This document shows, piece after piece, positions 1 through 12,548 of a stretch of 64,000 bases of DNA. Every line of letters starts with the position of its first letter. Within the stretch, counting starts at the first letter, position 1. Origin of the DNA: Diadema setosum (taxonomy: Eukaryota > Echinodermata > Echinoidea > Diadematoida > Diadematidae); NCBI GenBank assembly GCA_033980235.1, contig CM067075.1:33924385-33988384 (forward strand). The letters run 5' to 3'. Under the pieces are notes generated by a model. That model did not search any database. It had not been told where the DNA came from and saw nothing but the letters and a program-made list of their open reading frames with translations. The translations under genes and the position numbers were made by a program.

Positions 1-22
1 CATGTACACAAATGACGCTCCT

Positions 23-24
<2 letters not shown>

Positions 25-61
<37 letters not shown>
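25..61. repeat. (TA)n microsatellite
   Basis: Pure TA run in the last visible intron, followed by a T tract. Confidence 0.95.
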
Positions 62-67
<6 letters not shown>

Positions 68-139
68 TTATTTTTTTTTTAAACATATCACAATATATCG
101 AACTTCGTTTGACCAATCTGGAACTCGCGTCTAACTTAC

Positions 140-385
140 TAATGGCGACTTCACAGTATGGTCCTTTGAATACGTTTGAGCATTCACACGAGGTGGTCCT
201 ATTCAGCGTGGTGCAGCTCCCTCCGTTCTGACAAGTGGTATTGGTGCAAAGGTCGACCTCTTCATCACAGTTCTTTCCCGTCAGATACTCTGGACAGAGG
301 CACATATAGGAGTTCAGTTGGTCCACACAGGTACCTCCATTCTGACAAGGTGGTGATGACATGGCCAGCAAACATTCATCCATAT
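140..385 (-). CDS. Exon 47: EGF modules 22-23; gene continues past left edge
   Basis: Residues 3056-3137. MDECLLAMSSPPCQNGGTC to GKNC, then VDLCTNTTCQNGGSC to GPYC. The donor GTAAGTTAG at 139 leaves at phase 1, so at least one more exon lies beyond position 1. Confidence 0.91.
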
Positions 386-839
386 CTGTAAGAAAAAAAT
401 ACAGGCCTATCAGGTCAAACATCTGCACGTGCAGTGTAGATGACACTTTTAGTATAGACATTTTTTTACAAGTTTACTATCAATAAGGGGTAATTGGGCT
501 AAATCACCATATATTAACGGTGAATATGCCACACAATTCAAATTGAGCGCAACCAACGAAGAGAAGCAAATCCCATAATTAATATATTCTCTACCACTGT
601 CTACAGGTCTCTCAATCTTCAAATTCTTTGGACTCTGATGGAGTCACTAAATGTTGCATACCGGTTTCTTTCTCTCTCTCTCTCTCCGACAAAAAATGGT
701 GGGCTTGCAGGCCTGATTAGAGCCAGTGATACATATTGTTTTTTTTTTAAATCATTTTCTACAATTGTACATTATATCGATGAATTATGTGTTCGGTTAA
801 GTATTTACCCTTCACACAGAGTATGAAAATTAATCTCAC

Positions 840-1013
840 CATCACACTTTGAAGGAAACATTGCTGCAAGAGTAAAGGCTTCGTTCCCGGTAAAGTCAGT
901 CCATGTGATGACGTTTCCTGAAGCACTTGAATTACACTTTGTCTGAAACACTGGAGTCAAATCGTCCCCCACAAAATCACTCCAGAGGTTGAGGGCGTAA
1001 ATATGGAATTTGC
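840..1013 (-). CDS. Exon 46: pentraxin-like domain, part 3
   Basis: Residues 2998-3055. FHIYALNLWSDFV corresponds to the F-G-x-L-x-x-F-N-x-W strand near the C-terminus of pentraxins, then ITWTDF. Two further Cys residues. Phase 1-1. Confidence 0.86.
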
Positions 1014-1464
1014 CTGGTTTTAGGATTAGAGCAATTATTACAATTAATATGCGTTATGTGGGTTAGATGTAAATACATCAGAAAGGCAAAGTAATCAAAT
1101 ATCTCGTATTCTCCCTTGATAACATACATGCATCATGCTAGTATAATGTTGATACTTCACGCATATTTTCTTCTATCCACGCGAATTCTACCAGAAAATG
1201 CAGGAAATAAGGAATAAAAGTAAAATATCAATATTCATCTTCAAACTTGAGAAATGAGAGACACGCACAAGAGTATCATTGTTTTGCACATAATCATAAA
1301 AGTACATTATGAGCGATATAACACAGTTAACAAAATACAGTTATGTTTGGTGTTTCGTTTGTTCTTTCTTTTCCATTTTACGCTATTTCATGAAGAAAGA
1401 ATATATTATAGGACAACATATCAGGGCCCGAGGCGATTTTCATTGGACACATAATGCTTTTAGT

Positions 1465-1854
1465 TTAAAGGGACTGTACAGTACTGGTTGAGGTAGGGAT
1501 TCATGTTTTGAACATTCCTAAGTGAGATAATGAAAAGCCTCTTATGAAATATGAAAGAGCATGTAATTTTAAGAAGGATTCAACGTTTATTTGATGAAAA
1601 TTGGTTTTCAAATGGCTGAGATATCCAAAAAAGTGCTAATAATAAAAGGCGACATGCCCCAACTTTATTAGTATCTCTTTGTTTCACCTTGTTTTTGGAT
1701 ATCTCAGCCATTTCAAAACCGATTTTCATCGAATAAACTTTTGATACCCCTTAGAACCGCATGCTTTTTGACATCTCATAGAGTGGTTTCTGAATATCTC
1801 ACAAAACGTTAAAAGCTAAATCTTCACCTCGACCAGAACTGTACACACCCTTTA
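1465..1854. mobile_element. Palindromic MITE family A, copy 1
   Basis: About 390 bp that folds back on itself. The left end TTAAAGGGACTGTACAGT matches the reverse complement of the right end (ACTGTACACACCCTTTAA). The inner arms GGCTGAGATATCC and GGATATCTCAGCC also pair. Related copies lie at 16660 and 36180. Non-coding. Confidence 0.85.
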
Positions 1855-2202
1855 ACCATTTTCACAAGTTGCCACTATCCTTTCAGGCACTCAAATCAAC
1901 AACCAGTATAGGTTATAAGCACGGAACACTGCACTACAGTGATAAACAGTGCATACATTGGAGGGGACATTGATACTGTCATCATGCTTGCATTCAGGCA
2001 ACTCATCTCTTATCCTTTTAAGGTGATTAATAGTACATAAAAGATTATCACATCGTCACGTTCATATAAAACCTAATTATCACAACTACATTCCGCATTC
2101 GCATGTTGATTATACGCGTTATAGAGATCAAGGTTTTCGTACCCCTATATCATGAGCTGTCTATAAATCAGGGTCATGTATCGAGTTATTCCTCAAACTC
2201 AC

Positions 2203-2396
2203 CACTATTGAGAAGACTCGATCCGATCGTAACATCAATGTTTTCTCCCATACTACTCTCGTTGGCTGCACTGTGATTGGCCAACAGCTCAGAGCCATCA
2301 ACGCGCCATTCCCATTGACCGTGTATGTCAAACCATAGGAAGACATGATGCCAACGGTTGTCACATAAACTTGACTGGTTGCTAACGTATGTCTCA
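2203..2396 (-). CDS. Exon 45: pentraxin/LamG-like domain, part 2
   Basis: Residues 2933-2997. SSLCDNRWHHVFLWFD followed by WEWRVDGSEL is the pentraxin/LamG centre (W-HH-V, then W-x-VDG). Two N-glycosylation sequons. Phase 2 in, 1 out. Confidence 0.87.
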
Positions 2397-3156
2397 CTGA
2401 AAGAAAACCCCCAAAATAAAACCAATCATTTATGATGGCTGTTCAAGAATTATTTGTACGGAACAAACTAAGCTCACACAGAATACGCAGGCTTTTGGTC
2501 TTGTCTATCCAATCGATGTTTGTTCTTTTCTACTCATATACTTGCTTGTTATCCTAGTTTGGAAAACTGTTGTAAATGCTTTCCAAGCAGTGAGCAACCT
2601 AGTGTCTCTGTTATACACCCCTCGCCTCAATCTTGATAAAGCCCGTATAACTTTGCCCATACTTCCCTTCACAACGTCAACAGCAGCTGCTAGGTCTTTA
2701 CAGAATGTTAACATCGATTGTACTGTACAAGCTACGCGGTACACACTTTCATACACATAGCGAGAAACAAAAACAAAAAAGTCAATGTTTTCGTCGCTTT
2801 TTCACACATCCGGGTCATTAGTGAACGTACGCGTAACATTGAAATCTGAGCTTCCGCCAGCACTCGCTCATCAACATATTCGCCACTGAAAATTCCGACT
2901 TTTTCAATCGAAATATACGCCCTTGTTAGTAATTTAAAAGTTTGTTTTTGGTGAAAGTAGTTCATTTTGAGATGCCAACAACAACATTCTTTTTAAAATT
3001 CGGGAGGACTGCCTCAGTAAGACAGGTGAAAGCCACGAAGTTTCAAGAAAATAACATATTTAAACATACTATAGATGTGGTAAATTTGTGGGTGTACACG
3101 ATGAAGTCTAGATTTTACAGAATGCGCTTTCAAGGTTTGTATTGTTCATACAGTAC

Positions 3157-3373
3157 CTTCCAATCATCAAAGTGAGGCTGCACGGATTATAGAGAGCTAC
3201 AGTAAAGTTTCCAGCACTGAGATGAAGCAGTCGAAGGTTCCCTGATGGTGCAGGGATATCCACCAACATCCACACAGAAAGGGTCAAGTTTTGATGGTCA
3301 GTAGCCGTCTGGACAGAATGATTGACCACCTGAAGTCTCTGGTCCAGAGTCAAGTCGAAGTTCCCGAGGATTT
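3157..3373 (-). CDS. Exon 44: pentraxin/LamG-like domain, part 1
   Basis: Residues 2861-2932. LTLSVWMLVDIPAPSGN and LRLLHLSAGNFTVALYNP are beta-strand-rich and match the start of a pentraxin jelly roll. Phase 1 in, 2 out; donor GTACTG. Confidence 0.83.
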
Positions 3374-3527
3374 CTGTTCAAATTACATCAATTGAAAATG
3401 ACAACACACAAAAACGATGTTAATAAAACGTATTGACTTTATAAATCATTATATGAACGACACGTATAATACCAAATTCAACCGTTTCTGAGTGGGAAAG
3501 TATGAAGACTGAACTCGGTGATTTTGC

Positions 3528-3559
<32 letters not shown>
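3528..3559. repeat. (GT)n microsatellite
   Basis: GT run in the intron between exons 43 and 44; a short (TTG)n run follows at 3612-3630. Confidence 0.9.
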
Positions 3560-3562
<3 letters not shown>

Positions 3563-3707
3563 TGAATATCGGCTGAGCAACATCAGTCAATCGTATCTGA
3601 TACTTTATCATGTTGTTGTTGTTGTTGTTGTGGTCCCCGCGGCGGGGACCATAACCATGATAGCAGGCAACATCTTATGATAGAAAGTGTAGTGTTGTAT
3701 GATTCAC

Positions 3708-3841
3708 CTGTTTCACACCGCTCGCCGGTAAACCCCCTCGGGCATGAACACACAAATTGTATCAGTCCATCCGTACAGGAGCCGTTGTTCTTGCATGGGT
3801 TGGACTCGCAAGAACTGATCCTGTCTTCACATGTAACACCA
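3708..3841 (-). CDS. Exon 43: end of EGF 20, EGF 21
   Basis: Residues 2816-2860. GVTC closes EGF20; ISSCESNPCKNNGSC to GERC is EGF21, the last before the pentraxin part. Acceptor ATTCTTCCAG; phase 2 in, 1 out. Confidence 0.92.
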
Positions 3842-4406
3842 CTGGAAGAATGGTCAAGGCATAGCATATGTTACGTGATTAGATTTCCACTGAGCTTTGT
3901 TGTTACATGACTGAAAGACTCTGAATAACACTTACGCACACACATGGCAAACCATATGTATAAATAAACTGATAACCAGCTCTTGCACGCTTGGAAATGT
4001 TTGTATTTGAAACTACGTCTTTGACTTTTTTACTACTTATGCAACAAACAATCATTTCAAAATTCTACATTTATCATAACATGAAAATCTTTAAGACGCC
4101 ATAGACCTAAGCTCTGGAACTCATAGTCTGCTTAATAGTCTTTAATGTTTTAATTCGTCCATCAAATTGCATGAGCATGATGAAAGTTTCCTGCATTTAC
4201 GTCCGTCTAGCAACTCGGCCAGAATACAGCTCTCTCCCCCTCTCTGACTTTTTTTCTCTCTCTCTTTCTCTGAATCGTTAAACATTTCTTTTTTTTCTGC
4301 TTCAGACAAAACTGATCTGGAGATTGCACATAAGAACCACAGATTAACGAGCATAAAAAGGGAATAAAAATAAACACTAACAAATTTTGGATGATTCATT
4401 TCATAC

Positions 4407-4527
4407 CGATATCCCTCAAGGCAGGAACATTCGAAGCTATTGATTACATCCGTACAGACTCCACGGTTGGCGCAGGGAAAGGAGGCGCATTCGTCCACTT
4501 CTTTTTCACAGTCCCTTCCACCGTAAC
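4407..4527 (-). CDS. Exon 42: end of EGF 19, EGF 20
   Basis: Residues 2776-2815. YGGRDC closes EGF19, then EVDECASFPCANRGVC to CLEGY. Phase 1 in, 2 out (donor GTATGA). Confidence 0.91.
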
Positions 4528-4861
4528 CTAGGAAATGCAATAATAATTATAATACACTGTATAACAAAATGGATCTGGTGACAGAGAAAGAGTAATGACA
4601 TGGTGTATAAAGTGTTGAAATAAAAGTAACTTTTATTGCACACGGTTCAACGGCTTTCGGGTATACTACAGTATTTCAATTTTGCTTTCTTGTAACGCAC
4701 TGTCTGCAATAGATTTTATGACATAGATGTAGCATCAAAATATTTTTTTTTCATGCAAGTATAGTTATCAGCAGTGAAAACTGTTATTCACTTACACACA
4801 ATCCGTGTGGAGGTGTCGAATATCGAACAAAAGAAAATGACAGATGTAGCCCTTTACTCAC

Positions 4862-5009
4862 CGTTCAAGCACAGACAGGTGTAGCCTATGGCATTACCGT
4901 CCACACAGGTGCCTTCATTTTGACAAGGGTTGCTCTCACACTCATCAATATCCTCATTGCAGTACTCTCCTGTCTTACCATCCGGACAGATACACTGGTA
5001 TCCATTGAC
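4862..5009 (-). CDS. Exon 41: end of EGF 18, EGF 19
   Basis: Residues 2727-2775. [17 protein letters not shown] closes EGF18; [16 protein letters not shown] is a calcium-binding type EGF closed by exon 42. Phase 0 in, 1 out. Confidence 0.92.
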
Positions 5010-6094
5010 CTGTAATTGATGTTATTGATTTATATGTATTGTTAATGCCACCTTTGAAATATAAGCTTCATTTTCAATTTATTCCTGACATTATAATGAT
5101 ATAAATCTGAAAGCAATACTGTGAACAACATCGTTAGAAATGAACACAATCCTTAAAGGGTGATTGGAGAATACAATGAAGTATCGGGAATAAACTTTAG
5201 GTAGTCATTCATTAAAAATACACACGTCTATTCTCTAACAATCGAGTCAAATTCATTTAATGCATTAACATTAACTTTATCATATGTGGATGCAATGTTT
5301 AAAAAATGAAAACACATATCGATTACATCTACATTTATTATAATAATGTTATTCTTGTGTCTGTTTCCTTTTTCTGCACTTGCATGGGTGTTCGGGATTT
5401 TTGTTTGTTTTGTTTGTATTTTTCATCGTTATGACCGTCATTATTATAATCAAGTCACACTGAATAAAACTGAATCTACTACCAAACTATTTTATAGTTT
5501 TGGAATTATAACAGAGATGCAATCTATATGAAAAAAAAGGAAAATCTAGTAATGTTGTGATATTTTACGCAGACAATGTAATATGCGCCATTTATACACT
5601 GCAAAATTGATGACCTCAGTTATTTATTTAGGTTCCAGAAGATAAACTTAAATTGTGTTTTAATACCTGAATGAAAAAAGACCCAATTCGTTACAGTGAA
5701 TAAAAAAAAAAAATCTAATCAATGAAAAATTTTTCACCGACTTAATTTTTCTAGTTGATCGTTATTTATATAAATGTAAGTATGAAAGAACTGTTACGAC
5801 TGATTATCTATCTTTGCATGACTTTGTAAAGGGTCTCAAAATACGATAGCCAAATTTGGAATTCGATCTTTTTTTTTTAATTCACGTATTCGAGTGCTAG
5901 GGAGGTCGGTTCCAGTGGACGGGTTGTGGTGTGGTCAGAACAACATTGAAGCATAAATATGTGTAGTATAAGTATATCCACGTTCTGTGGAATTACCGGT
6001 AGTCCTTTTAAAGACGAATTTAAATTTGCTACAGCAGGTTTGACGGCAGTAGGATTAAGATAGGAGGAATATATCTGGGATACATCTGCCATAC

Positions 6095-6385
6095 CAGATC
6101 ATTACATGTTGATCCATCTGAGCAATTATGGTGGTCTTGACAGTCGTCCACATTGGTGTTACACGTCTCACCCGTGAAGCCAGCGAGACAATGGCAGATG
6201 AAACCATCTTCAATGGGGTCACATTGTCCCCCATTTCTGCAGGGTGTCGAGTCACACGGATTGGCCGAGAGTTGACAATATGTGCCCGACGTCCCCTCCG
6301 CACACTCACAGGTGTATTCGTGGATCCCATCAACGCATGTACCTCCATTCTCGCAATCGTTAGTTACGCAGTCATCGATGTTGTT
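6095..6385 (-). CDS. Exon 40: EGF modules 16-17 and start of 18
   Basis: Residues 2630-2726, phase 0-0. IDDCVTNDCENGGTC to GTYC, NPCDSTPCRNGGQC to GETC, VDDCQDHHNCSDGSTC. Phase 0 borders differ from the phase 1 rule of the gene. Confidence 0.91.
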
Positions 6386-7072
6386 CTGAAGTTTAACAAG
6401 AAAACATTGTTATCAACATTTATCACTTCTTTCGGAGACACAACTCCCGTGTTCCTGATGCCGCGTAAAATGCTGGTTTCTTTGGAGTCTCGTGAATTTT
6501 GGGTCTTGTTATATCACAGCCCTAAGTTTGTAAAAATCCTGATTTATTAACTTTGCCTTGAACATTGTGCGAATAGTTATTCTAGTACGTCAAATAGATG
6601 CACAGTCTTGTCATCTTTATTTTTCTTCCTTTTTTTTTGGGGGGGGGGGGGAGCGGATGGTGGCACGACACTTCTAAACTGCATCATTAGGGAAAGGACC
6701 ATAAAAACTATGAATTACTGCATCTTCAGTCCACAAGCTCACCGTGCTGAAAACTGAAAACCCTTTACTGGCATATACTGAAGACTGATGGTTATCTAAC
6801 GCCACTTGGGTACAGATTACTGTAATATGATCATTATTAATCTTTTATCTTTGTGCTTGCGTGTGTAAGGGGGGGGGGAGGTAGGTGTGACGAAAAAATC
6901 ACGCAATTTAGATAACGTTCAGTTTACTTGAAAATGATTGTGTGAAAGGAATGCAGCTTTGTTTTACTTGAACAGGAGAGAAAACCTTAAGGCTTACACC
7001 TCTCCAGAAAGCCGGAAATTCATATTTCTGACGTCAAAGGATTAACACGGTTAAGTCAAGCTTCATTCATAC

Positions 7073-7349
7073 CTCACAGTTGTTGCCGTCAAAACCAAGC
7101 AGACACTGGCAGGAGTAGCCGCCATCAAGTCGATCGTGGCAGGTTCCACCGTTCTGACAGATTGACGGTGAACTTTGACACGTGCTGACCCTGGTGTCAC
7201 AGAGGGTTCCTGTGAAACCATCCTTGCATACGCAGGTGAATGAATTGATGCCGTCAATGCACCTTATAGCTTCGATGCATGGTTGCTCTCCGCATTCGTT
7301 GATTTCCGATTGACACGTTCGACCTGTGAATCCTGGTGCACATATACAT
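7073..7349 (-). CDS. Exon 39: end of EGF 13, EGF modules 14-15
   Basis: Residues 2537-2629. CICAPGFTGRTC, INECGEQPCIEAIRC to GTLC, and CQSSPSICQNGGTC to GNNC. Phase 2 in, phase 0 out (GAG-GTATGA). EGF14 has IEAIRC where NGGTC is usual. Confidence 0.91.
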
Positions 7350-7498
7350 CTGTGCAACAGAAAGTATTCCAAAAGAAGACTTTCCCTTTGAGTGGTAGAA
7401 GCGCAAGTTAGCGTTATGTCGGTTTCGCTTAATTGTTATTAATATTCCCGCCGTTTCAGCCATCATTCCGCAATTCATAAGGTATGCAGTTGAAGACT

Positions 7499-7723
7499 TT
7501 GTTCGCAAAAACCGATAAGTCCATTTTTGAAGATTTTGAAGTACGGTCTCTGTCATAAAGTACAAATTAATACCTTTTAAATGATTGGTCACTACATATA
7601 AACGTACATTTTTATGGACAAAAGAAGCAAAAATTTTCTTATCATTCTCTTTATTTTTCTTGACCTTTAATCGCAAATATCTCCATTTGGCAAATATGGA
7701 CTTGTGGGTTTTTGCGAACAAGC
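7499..7723. mobile_element. MITE family B, copy 1
   Basis: Ends GTTCGCAAAAACCGATAAGT and its near reverse complement (GGGTTTTTGCGAAC) bound about 225 bp. A second copy is at 29739-29972 in another intron of the same gene. Confidence 0.8.
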
Positions 7724-8138
7724 TCTTCAATTGCTAATTTCTTCAGTTTTGAAGCATATTCTTCTGAGATGTATGATACATGGCACAACAGTAAAATTCT
7801 GTTTTCTGGAATGCAATTGAAATAATGATACCATCATTACAAAAGTCGATGTTTGGAGCATGACTAAGAATGATCAACAATGGGAAAATAGAATATCCCT
7901 AAACTGTTTTTCTGAATATTGGCTCTAGTAAAATATCATACAAGGAATACAAAAATGAAAGAAATCACATTAATTCATGAATAATGATAATTAAATTAGC
8001 AATATGAGCTTTGCTTTAAAATTTCTATACAGGATTTTTGTAAGCATATGCAATACTACCTCTAATGTGTAGTTATTTAAAACATAACTTTTATCATTGC
8101 ATCCAACTATAGGGTGAAGATGTCATTTGCCTCCTTAC

Positions 8139-8294
8139 CGCGGCCTCCTCCGATCGATATAACAAGTGGCGTTGTTGCGGCATGGGCTATCTGTACAACG
8201 GATGTCAGTTTCACAGTGAGTTCCAGTGTAGCCAACCTCGCATTCACACGTGTAAGAGTCTATTCCATCAGTGCAGGTCCCATGTTGACAAAGA
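8139..8294 (-). CDS. Exon 38: EGF 12 remainder and EGF 13 first part
   Basis: Residues 2485-2536. [19 protein letters not shown] completes EGF12; [13 protein letters not shown] opens EGF13. Reading into the donor gives an odd basic YIDRRRPR loop, which continues as CICAPGFTG in exon 39. That join restores a normal EGF, so the border is right. Confidence 0.87.
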
Positions 8295-9155
8295 CTTAAA
8301 AAAAAAGGGGGGGGGGGGAGAATGGAATAAAAAATACAACATGACAATCATTCTACAATGATTCACAGCGGACACTAAGTCCAGTATTTCATGCGAATCT
8401 GATGAGTATATAAAAAGGCATGCCTGGTCTCAGCATTGTGTCATTACTCTGGCACTATACATTCTGATCTCTATGCTTATGTGATAACATGGCATATACT
8501 CTGCGTGCACAAGGGTTTGTAAGATATCCATAGTAATTTAGAGAAGAGATTATACAGCGGACATGTCACCTGCAGTCACATTGCATGTAAGTCTGTCTTT
8601 TCAGAGGAACAGAGAAAATATCTCACTTTCTCCTGCTGCAGTTTGTCTGATCCATGAAACTGTTGAACCATTGCTAATGTGATAAAACGAAGCACAGTTT
8701 CGGGCAGAACCGCATTTCTGTCATTTCAATGTTGAGGAATTTTCTTCGCTGAAAGGTTTTATTTGCATCATTGTTGCATTTGCAAAAACACGAACGTGTC
8801 AGCAAAGCATTAGCGTAGCTAAAATGACATGGTAAGCATTCTGAAAGCAAATCCCATTCTATACCCTATCTTGTCATATCTCGTCTCCTGTTATTCCTTT
8901 CATAAAGAAGTTATAGGGAAACGAGAACAAGTGCATTATGCTGAGTTCCCAAAGCTAAATCCCACCATGATTCCACTCCCTTTCATATTTTTTTTGTCTG
9001 AACATGGAACTTTAATCATCCCCATTCCACATCATGAAAATATGAAACGGACTAACTTAGACAAAGATTAGTATCAATTCTTCAAGATACCATATTCCCT
9101 ATACTGAATATTAATGTCTTCATGTAGATTTCTCAACGACCGTCATTAAACTTAC

Positions 9156-9309
9156 CTTCCCTCACAGTCATCAATATTGACCTCGCAATTTGTTCCCGTG
9201 AAGCCATCCACACACTGACACTCGAAGGATTCCACCAGCCTGATACAGGTTCCTCCATTAAGACAGGGTGCACTGGAACAGTTGTTTATTTCTTCATGGC
9301 ACGTGCTTC
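9156..9309 (-). CDS. Exon 37: EGF module 11 and start of EGF 12
   Basis: Residues 2434-2484. [15 protein letters not shown] to GFTGTNC, then VNIDDCEG. The donor (AAG-GTAAGT) is strong and exits at phase 2, splitting EGF12 after its first Cys. Confidence 0.91.
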
Positions 9310-9809
9310 CTGTTATCAAGATAGTATTATGAAGTTCACAAATTTTATGATTTTTAGTCGAGCACACATTATGTTTGCTTCCAATCTACTGCTTTCGTGG
9401 AATTAAAAAATAACTCTTACCACTTGGCGCATGATCGGTTTTTCTTCCTTCTGCAGTTGTTCATTCTAATTATGGCAATAAACATAGACAGTTGTATTGG
9501 CAGTGGTATGCAGGGTACGAAAATAAGCTCTCTTCTTGTATATGGTTTCATGATTAAAGAAAAGAAAACAAGGCTCTCTCTATTAAATATAAGTAACTGA
9601 ATTTACGGGAAAAAAGCGTCCTCTTTTGAATTTGTTAGGAACGTTTACGTGAACAGTAGCTCTTTGAATTGAACAAAAAGATAAAGAATGAACGAGGACT
9701 AATCAGCTATACGATAGTGACAACCACACTAGTGACCATGGGGCATCATTAATAGTGCATGATGAGAAGTCTACAGTTAGCTGTTAATGAGTCCAGAGAG
9801 TAATTATAC

Positions 9810-10040
9810 CTTGATATCCCGGAGGGCAGTGACAAACGAAGCTCGCATGATCTCCCGTACATGTGCTGCCATTGCTACAAGGCTCCAGCTCGTCACAGAG
9901 ACTGATTTCATCGAGGCAGTACTGCCCTGTCCACCCGGCTTCACAAAGACACTGAAAGCCTTGAGGTCCATTGACACACTCGGAATTCACTCCACAGGGC
10001 GCTTCTGCACACCAGTCCACATAATCACCACACACTGAAC
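9810..10040 (-). CDS. Exon 36: EGF modules 9-10
   Basis: Residues 2357-2433, phase 1-1. Begins SVC, which closes EGF8, then VDWCAEAPCG to GWTGQYC and ISLCDELEPCSNGSTC to CPPGYQ. EGF10 is closed by the next exon (STC). Acceptor ACGTTTCCAG. Confidence 0.92.
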
Positions 10041-10530
10041 CTGGAAACGTGGGAAACAATGATATTCATTTTAAAGACGAGATAAAAGAAATAAACAAAC
10101 ATATAGCAATGTTTAATTCTTCGCAGAACTTAACCTGACGTTACTTTACTAGCTGAGCATTCAGCCTACCGCAATCTTGAATACTTAGCTCACTTCAAAG
10201 GTACAAAAAGAAAAGCAAATTTGGCTAATATTAAAATGGTACAACTTGATTCAGGCACTTTTCGCTGACCAGTATGACCCGTAATTGCCAACTCATGTTA
10301 CAAAAAAAAAAAAAAAAAAATGAACGACGCCACAAAAAGAAAAGCTTAAAAATTCAGTGCAGCGCAGGTAGAGAAATATTCATACTATTCTGGAAAAGAC
10401 CAAATCAAAAGTTATAAACTTTACTTTAACCTGCTTTATTTACCGGCCCTGACCTGTTTCTGGGTTTCCTGAAAGTGCATATTGATTCACATGTTAATGA
10501 AATGGCAAATACGCATATACATACATATAG

Positions 10531-10532
<2 letters not shown>

Positions 10533-10586
<54 letters not shown>
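10533..10586. repeat. (TA)n microsatellite
   Basis: Long TA run just before the transposon at 10616. Confidence 0.95.
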
Positions 10587-10593
<7 letters not shown>

Positions 10594-10615
10594 CATATAA
10601 GTATAAGTATGTATA

Positions 10616-12055
10616 TGTGACCCTGCACCTCAAAACAAACAAAAAGTCGCAAGACATGAATTTTTAGTTAAGACCATATGTGACCCGCTACAACAAAATG
10701 ATCCTAAAGTCGGGCGAGGTCGATTATTTGAAAATTGCATGATATAATCCCCTAATCTTTCTGCTTTAAATTGATATATAACACATTTTATAAAGATAAT
10801 CGGCTGCGGAGATATCAATGTTTAAAAGAGAGCATGTCAAGACGTCTGGAAAATCACTGTTTCGAGAAAAGCGCCCTCAAAGTCTTCCTTTCGACGCAAT
10901 CGCGATCAAGGGACACGCAATTCAGTTTTCACCTCCGGACAATAGAAGGTAAGCCCTAGCAACCCTCGAAGAGTTCATTCAAGCACATCAGCGTCGGCGG
11001 TCTCCTCACCAACCAATCAGTGACCAGGATGTGAGAAGCGGCTGAGCATAGCGCACCCCGCCCGCATGCACCAGTCGACTGGGCAGTGTGCAAGCTTCAC
11101 GCTTCGGTTAGCAGCAAGCAGCAAACTGACCAATGAGATCACTCTGGTCGTTGTTAGGGGCGGAACCTATCTGTGGAGCTCAATCCAAATTTTCGAACCA
11201 GTTTCTGCTTCGTTGAAATGCCAAAAAACATGGCTCAGAAAAACGCAATTTTTTGGTCTTTCCTTTGATCATTTTGCTTCAAAATTTCGACAGATGATAG
11301 AAGACATGTTAGATTCCATATCAAAATCAGAAAATCGTAAGTTTTGACCAATGTTAATGCTCTGACTTCAAACACGATTTTCACGGCTTCGACCCTGCGC
11401 GACTTTAGGACCTTTTTGTTGTAGCGGGTCACATATTCTGAAAGAGCAGACTTTAAGCTTCAAAATGATGTATAACTCAAATCAAATGGACTCTCCTAAC
11501 CTATCTAAATATTGGAAAGAAAGCACAAACTCAGGAAGTGTGAACTGAGAAAAGAGGCTCTGAAGTACAGTGTCTATTCAAGCACTTAATCTTTACAAAC
11601 CGTGCTGGCTGTGTGATGAATGGGACCAAAAACAGGAAGTAAACCACCAGAGTAACAGCAATGAAGGGATTATCAGAGTAAACTGAAATTGAACATGCCA
11701 CATTCTGTCCATAATTAATGCCATTTTTCAAAGCAGTAGCACTATCCTTTTAAAAGTTATTAGAGTTGAAAGTGAAGAGTGTGGACAAGGTTTTTCAGAA
11801 ATGAAAAAGGGATTCTAAAGACACACCTAATCACACTACTCTACCAAAAAATGTTCGAGATAAACTGCTAAAAAAAAACACACTTTCTTACCCGTTTTAT
11901 GACGCCAAATTTTAGCATAAAGTAAAAGAAGACCCGCTCTTTCAGAAAATATGAAAAAGTCAAGTTCGGCTAGGTTGACCCATTTCACTTATTTTCAGTC
12001 CTCACGCAAAATCAGTGTGTGTGACTTTATGTTCGTTTCGAGGTGCACGGTCACA
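10616..12055. mobile_element. TA-flanked DNA transposon derivative (family C), copy 1, carrying an inner MITE
   Basis: Terminal inverted repeats of about 33 bp (TGTGACCCTGCACCTC at the left, its complement at 12040-12055), flanked by TA. No transposase ORF. Interrupted by the 755-bp element at 10679. A second copy, in the opposite orientation, is at 41455-44493. TA target plus TGTGACC ends suggest a Tc1/mariner-type non-autonomous element. Confidence 0.85.
10679..11433. mobile_element. Nested 755-bp TA-flanked MITE
   Basis: Terminal repeats TGTGACCCGCTACAACAAAA at the left and the matching complement ending at 11433, flanked by TA on both sides. The sister copy of the host element at 41455-44493 lacks it, so this is a later insertion. 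Short ORFs inside are not conserved proteins. Confidence 0.88.
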
Positions 12056-12228
12056 TATATATTATATATATATATATATTATATATAACAAAGTTGACAT
12101 TTAATTTTTCAAGTCGTGCAAAGTCTCAAATTTTGATCGGATTGTTAAAAAGTTATTCTTCGAGGCAAAGAAGTATTCTCATTTTAAACGCATTCACAAT
12201 TCAACATTGACAAAAACGTATACTTATT

Positions 12229-12535
12229 CAAATTCATGAAATTCTTCCATCGAGATGTTTTTATTGCAACTACTTGACAAATTGTTCTACAACGACATAA
12301 ATAAGCACTGAATTGTACTGATCAGTGTTTTAGTAGTAGCCATGATAAAAAATCATAGGCATATATACTTGAGCAGGATTCGACCCTACGACCTCCTGAT
12401 CTCCGGATAGGCGTCATGTCCACTATAGACCACTGAGCCTCCGCCAGACAGCAAGTGTTGGTTCTAATCCTTATAGCACACAGCGGGTACTTATTTACGT
12501 CGATGTAGGGCAATTTGTCAACCATTTGTAATGAA
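12229..12535. mobile_element. Inverted-repeat element with tRNA-like core, copy A
   Basis: Left arm TTGACAAATTGTTCTACAAC and right arm GTAGGGCAATTTGTCAA flank a decayed tRNA-like core on the minus strand (box B read as GGGTCGAATCC). The right edge is about 13 nt from the GC donor of exon 35. Copies B and C are at 48412-49015. Confidence 0.82.
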
Positions 12536-12548
12536 AACGTGTACTTGC

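Larger units (their letters stand above)
386..9809. other. Introns without recognised elements, left part
   Basis: Introns 386-839, 2397-3156, 3842-4406, 4528-4861, 5010-6094, 6386-7072, 8295-9155 and 9310-9809 are AT-rich. I see no further exon with acceptable splice sites, no RNA gene and no transposon signature, only short A/T and G runs (for example 6640-6652). Introns 1014-2202, 3374-3707 and 7350-8138 hold the repeats listed separately. Confidence 0.6.

Noticed and set aside
4142..4406. Read-through extension of exon 42 into SLFMLVNLWFLCA
   Set aside because: It follows a clear GTATGA donor; the EGF is completed by exon 43 in the right phase, so this is intron.
7254..7730. 158-codon minus-strand frame overlapping exon 39
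   Set aside because: It reads a shadow frame of the EGF exon and then MITE family B.
11066..11347. 93-codon plus-strand frame
   Set aside because: It lies inside the nested MITE and has no recognisable domain.
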